Origin: Streblospio benedicti | Lineage: Eukaryota; Annelida; Polychaeta; Spionida; Spionidae | Direction of reading: 5' to 3' | Length of the DNA stretch: 64,000 nucleotides | NCBI GenBank assembly: GCA_019095985.1 | Contig: CM032659.1 | Location: 12,477,069 to 12,541,068, forward strand | Part shown: one piece after another, positions 57,183-64,000 of the stretch | Layout of the letters: every line of letters begins with the position of its first letter | Numbering within the stretch: position 1 is the first letter of the stretch | Position numbers and translations under genes: made by a program | Notes under the pieces: generated by a model | Databases searched by the model: none | What the model was told of the DNA's origin: nothing | What the model saw: only the letters and a program-made list of their open reading frames with translations

Positions 57183-58361
57183 GGTTGCTGTGTGTGCAGG
57201 GCTAAGAGTTCCAGCTCCCGTTTCACCGACAGCAGTCCATACGAAACAGACTTCGTCGAATGCTTCCAGATGGAAAAACCTCGCAGAGGGGAGATCTGTA
57301 ATGCATGTGTGCTGCTAGTGAAACGCTGGAAGAAACTTCCAAAAGGATCGACCAGAAACTGGCAACACGTTGTTGATGCTCGTGCTGGACCAGGCATCAA
57401 GTCCATGGGCAAGATCAAGAGCAAAGTGTGCAAGAAGTCAAAGAAGCACAAACACAAGAAATTAAAAATTTTGGATGAATCGACCCAGAGTGCAAGTGAA
57501 TACCTAGATGATGATGAGTTGGAAGATAAGTCAGATGACAACTCAGATGAGGTTTCGTCAAAGCAAGCAGATGAAAAAAGCTCCAGAAGATCCAGGAAGA
57601 ATCCAAAACCAAATCATATAAGTTGTTCTTTTCTTGATCCCCGTTACTGGAAGCCGAAAAAAATTTGTTGTGGTACCATATTCGAAGGTCGATGTGGTGA
57701 ATTAAGTATTGATAGTTCGCTGTTTCATCCATGTAGCGCTAGAAAACAAGCTGGGAAAAAAGGTAGTCAGAGCCAGCAAGAGCCAGATCCTTGTGATTCT
57801 GGAATTGGATCTCAGGAAGCCAAGTCCAGCAAAGTGCCATCAAGTACCAAAGCTTCTGCTGATGCTCCAATGGATGTAGAACCCCTAAAAGTAGTTGAGG
57901 AAAACTATAATGATGACATGGGCTGCATACTAAATGCAAAACCAAAAGAAAACTCAGAATCAGTCAAAGATGAGCCAAAATATGAAGATCAGCCTTCTCA
58001 CTATGCTAATGAAGAGCTACTGAGTCCTTCACTACCCATGATACCATCATACGATGACTTGTATGAAAACATGCCCAGCAAGGAGCAGATTCCATCCGAG
58101 GGTTACTTGGATTCCTTTGCAGTACCACAAAAGATCTGGTCCAAGCCACGGCGTTCCACAGAAATGGCTACAGCGGCTTCAGTGCTGTCTCTGTCAGTGC
58201 TCAACGTGCATCATGAGCAGACCCCTGGTCAGCAGCACGTTCCGGCTTGTATGGAGGGAGGGGATGGGCTGGAATGGGGTGAGATACCTCCTATGAGTGT
58301 ATTTCTACAACAGCAGCAGCCTTGGGAAGCAGGAGACACCTACCGGCACGCACAGCAGTAA
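57183..58361 (+). CDS. SINHCAF: SINHCAF (FAM60A), coding exon 2
   Basis: A subunit of the nuclear Sin3-HDAC co-repressor complex. With exon 1 the protein is 406 residues. The N-terminal Cys-rich block GCCVCRAKSSSSRFTD ... GEICNACVLLVKRWKKLP ... HVVDARAGPG is residues 15-85. A lysine-rich and then acidic linker follows (about 93-140), then the second conserved block SFLDPRYWKPKKICCGTIFE ... HPC (about 163-198). The remaining 200 residues are a low-complexity tail absent from the roughly 220-residue vertebrate protein. The exon start is the polypyrimidine acceptor ctctatcactgcag|GGTTGC; the in-frame ATG at 57126 lies in the 236-bp intron. Confidence 0.93.
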   Translation, partial: GCCVCRAKSSSSRFTDSSPYETDFVECFQMEKPRRGEICNACVLLVKRWKKLPKGSTRNWQHVVDARAGPGIKSMGKIKSKVCKKSKKHKHKKLKILDESTQSASEYLDDDELEDKSDDNSDEVSSKQADEKSSRRSRKNPKPNHISCSFLDPRYWKPKKICCGTIFEGRCGELSIDSSLFHPCSARKQAGKKGSQSQQEPDPCDSGIGSQEAKSSKVPSSTKASADAPMDVEPLKVVEENYNDDMGCILNAKPKENSESVKDEPKYEDQPSHYANEELLSPSLPMIPSYDDLYENMPSKEQIPSEGYLDSFAVPQKIWSKPRRSTEMATAASVLSLSVLNVHHEQTPGQQHVPACMEGGDGLEWGEIPPMSVFLQQQQPWEAGDTYRHAQQ

Positions 58362-58814
58362 AAAAAAAGGTCATTACACATGAAGCAAAGTCATCAGTGA
58401 AGTTTCCATGTATGCGGATGCATGGCGGGTGAAACTATTCTATGATAAATGAAGCATGAATTGATTTGATACAATGAAGTACATTTTACCTGCATTATCA
58501 CACACAATGAATGTGTAACACATGGCAGGGTTATTTTTTTTTCTAATGAATTGTTATAGAGAAAATATACTCTACCCTAGATTTATCAAATGCGTTGTCT
58601 TATAAAAACTGTACAAGTTTTTTGTTGGTTATGCTTGTTTGTTCATGAATTGCATTTTTTTCCTAATGAATTTTTCCAAACTTGATTAATGAATTAGTGT
58701 ATTTATGTAATCTAGCAAATTAAGAGTTAATTGCTGTTTGTTCATGAATTGCATTTTTTTCCTAATGAATTTTTCCAAACTTGATTAATGAATTTTCAAA
58801 ACACATTGAATAAA
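58362..58814 (+). other. SINHCAF 3' UTR with 60-bp duplication
   Basis: An identical 60-bp sequence (starting tgtttgttcatgaattgc) occurs at 58636-58695 and 58735-58794, 99 bp apart. An AATAAA follows at 58809-58814. Confidence 0.75.
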
Positions 58815-61800
58815 TTAATTGTAAAATTGTAAAAATTCAGTTATTTTTAACAAACTTTGCACTTATACATTCCCATCAAACATCAATCTCATTAACGAAG
58901 TCCTTTATATAAATTTCATCATGGGATATAAGAACTTCTATAAAATGACAAAATTTTTCTAAAATGATTCCAAATTATTTTAAAAAACATAAATAACTTT
59001 ACATGAACCCATGCCTATTCAATAACAAATTTTGTGCATCATATTGACCATACCTAAAATCAGTATAATTAACCTTATATTGTCCATATTAAGGCTGCAT
59101 TAAAATGAATTGTCTTTTGAACATTTCTATGCAAGCTAATTAAAATATATGGATTCAAATTTCTTTAATTACGACACGATTTACCTTTATTTCATTGCCA
59201 GTTTTACCAACTACTGTTGGCATCATCAAAATGACTTCCTGCGCATGACAAGAGGTCAATCCTACTGATTCCCGCCGAGAATCGAAGTAAATGAAAGTAA
59301 ATCATGTGCCATAACAATTAACACGTTCAAGTATATCTAATTAAAATAATTTTAGTCTTTGATGAGCCATTGAATTTGTGCATTCAATGTTATTAACAAT
59401 GACAAAAAATGGTCCATAAATGGCCATGTGGAAAGTGGAAAGCACAATTTAAATTGGCAAGTTGGCCAAAATCAAATCACCTCGGTGTCCCCTCAAACCT
59501 CATAGTTTGGCAAAGTTTGAACAAAATCGGGTCATCGGTAAATGCTATGGCTTGCCCAGAGACAAACATAGTTACAAAGGAACAAAACACAAGGCTTTGC
59601 TCCTGCAGCTAAAGCGACACAATTAGAGCAAAAGTCTAGAGAAAAGCAGTATGACCTTTACACAACCTGTGAGATATGTTGTTTGGTATGTATTTCTACG
59701 GCAACAAGGATGTTATCTGACACGAACCCAGATCTGTTACCACACAAATCAGCTTGGTACTGTTGCCACAGATACTGCTATCTCAAGTATAAACGAACAG
59801 CTGTAAAATTCACTCGTACAGTACAATATGTTTCACACATTTTATTCTGTCAAATTAATAACATCATACATGTACAGCCAAAGAAACATTTAGCCTCCTA
59901 GACATTCTTATAACCACCCATGAGCTTTTAGGTTGAACCTTTGGCTAAAGACGGTGAGCTTTTACATGAGCGGGTATTTCGTTATCTCAATATTACTCAC
60001 ATTTTATATCTTTTTCTGACGGTGGGCTTTCAGTGAGGATTGGGCCTTCCCTGAATGTTAAGGATAATTCATGGAACATCAAATTTTAAGGTCTATGTCA
60101 ATATTTGAGCATGTTAATGAATAAAAAGGTTAGCCATTCCTCACCAAGTCCACATTTTCAAATACTAATGGCAGCAAAAAATGTGCTTATCACTTCGTGA
60201 CAGATGACATTACACTACAACAATGTACTTGTTTTGACTGTTTCCTCAATACATTCCTCATCTGTCACCAGCTTCTGGGTCTATTTTGAAATATGAGTAT
60301 TTTGTTATAAAAAGGGAAGTTGTTGACAAAGCTTCTTTTGGTATACATCCTTGTGAGATAGTTAGAGGTGTCTGTATCTTTGTACCTTCTACTTTTATAA
60401 ACCTAATTAAGATATCAAAATGAATGTTGAAAAGCACCCACAAGCACTTCTACATTTTCATAATATTTACTAGAATATTATCTATCACACTCACTACACA
60501 ATATAAAATTCATTTAAAAAAAAAACGCCACTTTATTATGTACTGTATTTAATGCACTTTCAGTCGCCCTGTACTATTGAGATCCACTTTGTCAATCCCC
60601 TAATTCTCACAAATACAGCTTAAAACCGCTATCAAAAATCCACACGTTATGGATGTTTATCATAGTGTAATCATTTAAACGATAAAATTGCATGTTGAGA
60701 ACGTTTTGCAATAAAAATACTACGGAATCAATTTACCAGTACATGAGTCAAATCCCTTGAGTTGAGCATTATATTTGATTCTCATAATCTGCTATTGTTC
60801 TCTTTGTTTTCCGTACACTTTGTTCTCCAAGAATATGCTTGGTTATTTTTTGTCTGCACATGCAATAAAAACAGTAAAGTGTAAATTCATGCAGCTGTTA
60901 CGTGATGCAAAACACCGATGGCAACTACTTCAATTCACAGAAATGTCACAATCAACTCTAAAAAGAACGCTATTAGACACCAAGGAGCATAAGATATTTT
61001 TTCTTATGACATGACCCAAATCACTTTGTTAGAAAAGATTTATATTTTTTCACACTCCCTAATCCCTATCCAATGCACCATATGGCATTATTCTGCAAGG
61101 TCAGAGTTTTGTAATTTTGCTTCATAAGATTATTTGTTCACGCTAGTAGAGACTTTGATAAAAACATGTCAAGTTGTTATCCAATAACTCAACTTTGAGT
61201 GTCACACGTTTTCATACCCGATCTACTTGGACACCAAACTGTACCGTTCTTAACTACCACAGGAGCATTCCCATAACCCAAGCGCAATATGCTTTCAAAT
61301 CGGACTGAAATAACTGATACCTTTACTTTCAATCATATTTCTCACAATTCTAGATACATGTTAATGGTAAATGCTGCGTATTGGTTGGAAATAAAAACTA
61401 CAAAACCTACTCCTAACATATTATTTTTCAATCATATGATCTCAAGATCCATATTAGAGCATCGTACGTAATGATGCACTTATTAGATTAGCAGTCAAGT
61501 GTGCCAATTAGTCAACATTATGTCACAATTGCTAGTGTTTTGTCCCATTACGCACCATTCTAAGCTGGCCGAGATGACACGAGATTCACTATGGACCTCA
61601 TTAGATAATTACCCGCCTCATTGGATTAGTCCATCTACTCACTTTGCTAACTATGAATAGACACAATATGACACTGCCATCTTATAGGAGCAATAGAGTA
61701 AAACCTTGAGAAACTTTAAAAATGTACGAGTCATCAACGTTCATTGTTATAACTAATGCAATCAGATAAAACCTTTATGATCAGTTCGTGAGCTTTGTAT

Positions 61801-64000
61801 ACAGACAGATGGTATATACTCTTAGTACAGAAGAAGGGGAAACATGACATAATGACCCCGTGATTGGATTAGCTACTGACAAGTGAGTGAATGGACGATT
61901 CACATGCTCCATGAATGGTCCTAAAATGCCTAATCTGTAAATCTGCTGCATAAGTGGTAGTAAGTGGCAACTTGACTCCGTAAATACAACAATTCATAGT
62001 TGTCAATGCCAATAAACAAGCAAATACTTACACACACAAAATATTTCACTTTGCTGTAGAAAAATTTCCAAATGTTTTTAAATTTTTCTGTGTGGTAGTC
62101 ACTTCTTTTACAATCAGTCAATGACATCATTGATGTTTTTAAATCAATTAGATACCTCATGATTTAAGGATAACTGATTATCAAGATCAGAACTTTCATG
62201 AAATGACTCAAACAGATCATTTTTGTGCATATTGTGATTGATGGTTATACTTTTTATTTTTTCTTCATATCGAAAGGCCAATGAACTTCTTTCCATTATT
62301 GTCACTATGCCTGTAAATTTACAGCCTTTTATTAAATACTCAATTTTACATCAAATAGAAACAAATAAGATTTAGAAACTTGCTATTTCATTTATTCCCT
62401 TAGGTCCTAATTTTCATTGATGCTAATGCCATATATGTATTTACAAACATTCAAATCAAATATGAGCACATTATTATGAATAACAAAGTAGCATAAAATC
62501 TGAACTGATGTAGATAAAAAAATCTTTTTGTATTTTGCATCCTACCTTCTACAAATTCTATCAATAGGCAAATCATGACAGGACAAAAAGACCTTTTTAA
62601 ATTCAATTAGTTATCACACAATACTTCTAACAGAAAGCGGGATACCAATTTACTCAATGACAGACACTACAGTCGTTACTCTAATTTCATTTGAACGAGT
62701 TTGTGCCAATTTTATTGTCGAAAACAGATATGTTCTGCATATCTGGAATTAGATGAGTTTGTTTCACTGGTTTTATGGATGACTTTTACAAAGATGCCTT
62801 GTAATATGACTATGATCTTTTTTCCATGTATTATATTGCGTTCTTATTTTTTTGTACTTAATTCATATATCACATCCTGTATGAATGAAAACTCGCTTTC
62901 AAAATATAAAACTGCCTGAACGATAAACTTACTACATATTTACCTAGGCAGATTTTTAAAACCACAAGTTTCTGATGATATGGTCTATCATGATGTCATA
63001 AAAAGCTTATGACTATGTTCTTCTGTGAAACATTTTGATTTTAAAGCATCCGCAACATGATATTGTGAACAGTTTTAGATAGCATATTCCTATGATTATT
63101 TCATGACGCATTTTTCAAAATGTAGTTTCAAAAAGCATTTTCAAATGTAATGTAAAGATTCTAAGACAAACACAACTTTACATGTAGACGTCGTTATGTA
63201 ATGTTTGGTATGGTTCCATAAACTCTAAGCTTACAAAAGTTGGAAAGCTACAGGCCATATTCGGCAACTAACATAAAACTAAAATCAGCATCATCAAAAA
63301 GTATTTAACAATCATGGTCAAATATGAATCATAAAAAAGCACTAAATAAAAGTAGAGTAAGTCAACAAGTTAAACCTATGTCATTACACAAACAGTAAAC
63401 CCTATGAAATCCCCATTAACCAGCAGCCCAATCGACTTTTTGTAAATATAACATGGTTGTTATCAGATGATAATAGGGCTTGGCTACTAATATGTTACAC
63501 ACAGACACTTGGCTGTCATGTTGACACACGTATCACACTAAACCCATAAATGGAAACTGTCCACTGTCGCCAACAAAAGCATCCTGTATGTGAAGTTCGA
63601 AGTTAGAAAACTGACTGGGGTTTATGTATCATAACTGATAAAGAGGTTACATTTAGTCATAGACTCTAGTAAGCTCAGTTTTATACAGTACAGGATGTAT
63701 TTTAAAAGTGAAGCTTATTACCTGACAATGGTTCGAATCAGCAACATATTTCACAAACAATGAGAAGGCACTACATGTACATATAAAAAGCTGTGAGCTT
63801 TGTCGTCATTTTGTGTGATAATAAGCCTCAATTTTGAGTCAACATGGATGAACCATTAAAACAGCTAATTGTTTCAGACAAATATGTGTCTTGTGTACTT
63901 AGTCCTTGACTCCCCCACTTTCTTACAGGTATCATTCCATAATACATTTCTGACATTGTGACATCCTCAAACTAATCATTTCCACTTTAGTTGGGCAAAG
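58815..64000. other. No gene recognised
   Basis: 5.2 kb of AT-rich sequence with only short random open frames. A tract at about 59470-59560 ('tttggcaaagtttgaacaaaatcggg') resembles a common invertebrate dispersed repeat, but its ends cannot be set. Confidence 0.55.

Noticed and set aside
1-64000. CRISPR arrays, rRNA, prokaryotic operons, riboswitches
   Set aside because: Nothing of the kind is seen; the split genes with GT-AG introns show this is animal nuclear DNA.

Overview
The window is intron-rich animal nuclear DNA: AT-rich, with GT-AG introns, many short inverted-repeat transposon remnants and LINE fragments. It comes from an invertebrate. The gene set (an OSR1/SPAK-type kinase, NF-YC, a laminin-receptor-type integrin alpha and SINHCAF/FAM60A) and the repeat style suggest a marine lophotrochozoan such as a mollusc or brachiopod. 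That placement is inference; nothing here fixes the species.

Layout. Two 100-base N runs (522-621 and 12692-12791) split the window into three contigs. The middle contig (622-12691) carries the 5' half of an OXSR1/fray-like kinase gene on the + strand (exons at 1105-1168, 4017-4129 and 5790-7122), then a second damaged copy of exons 3-6 at 7358-9010. The rest of the kinase is not found. Sequence next to the gaps, mainly 12.24-13.4 kb, looks like low-quality, homopolymer-rich consensus. From 12.8 to 16.2 kb a repeat of about 1.2 kb occurs twice, flanking a fossil retroelement RNase H fragment. A LINE reverse-transcriptase thumb remnant lies at 16986-17348 (- strand).

NF-YC lies at 17733-20842 (+), in four coding exons. 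It is tail-to-tail with a long integrin alpha gene on the - strand. Twenty-five integrin coding exons between 26774 and 49010 were resolved with consistent phases. They give 1040 residues, from the first FG-GAP blade to the GFFKR cytoplasmic tail; the signal-peptide exon was not found. SINHCAF lies at 56905-58361 (+) in two coding exons. No gene is recognised from 58.4 to 64 kb.

The genes are ordinary housekeeping or signalling genes with no sign of an operon: an ion-transport kinase, a CCAAT-binding trimer subunit, an adhesion receptor and a Sin3-HDAC complex subunit. I found no convincing new multi-gene system. The most useful observations are structural: two mutually complementary damaged kinase copies, a consensus GC-AG intron and a splice-acceptor-derived minisatellite in the integrin gene, decayed duplicates of an integrin exon, a NAGNAG acceptor in NF-YC, several transposon remnants with readable ends, and a corrected start for SINHCAF.
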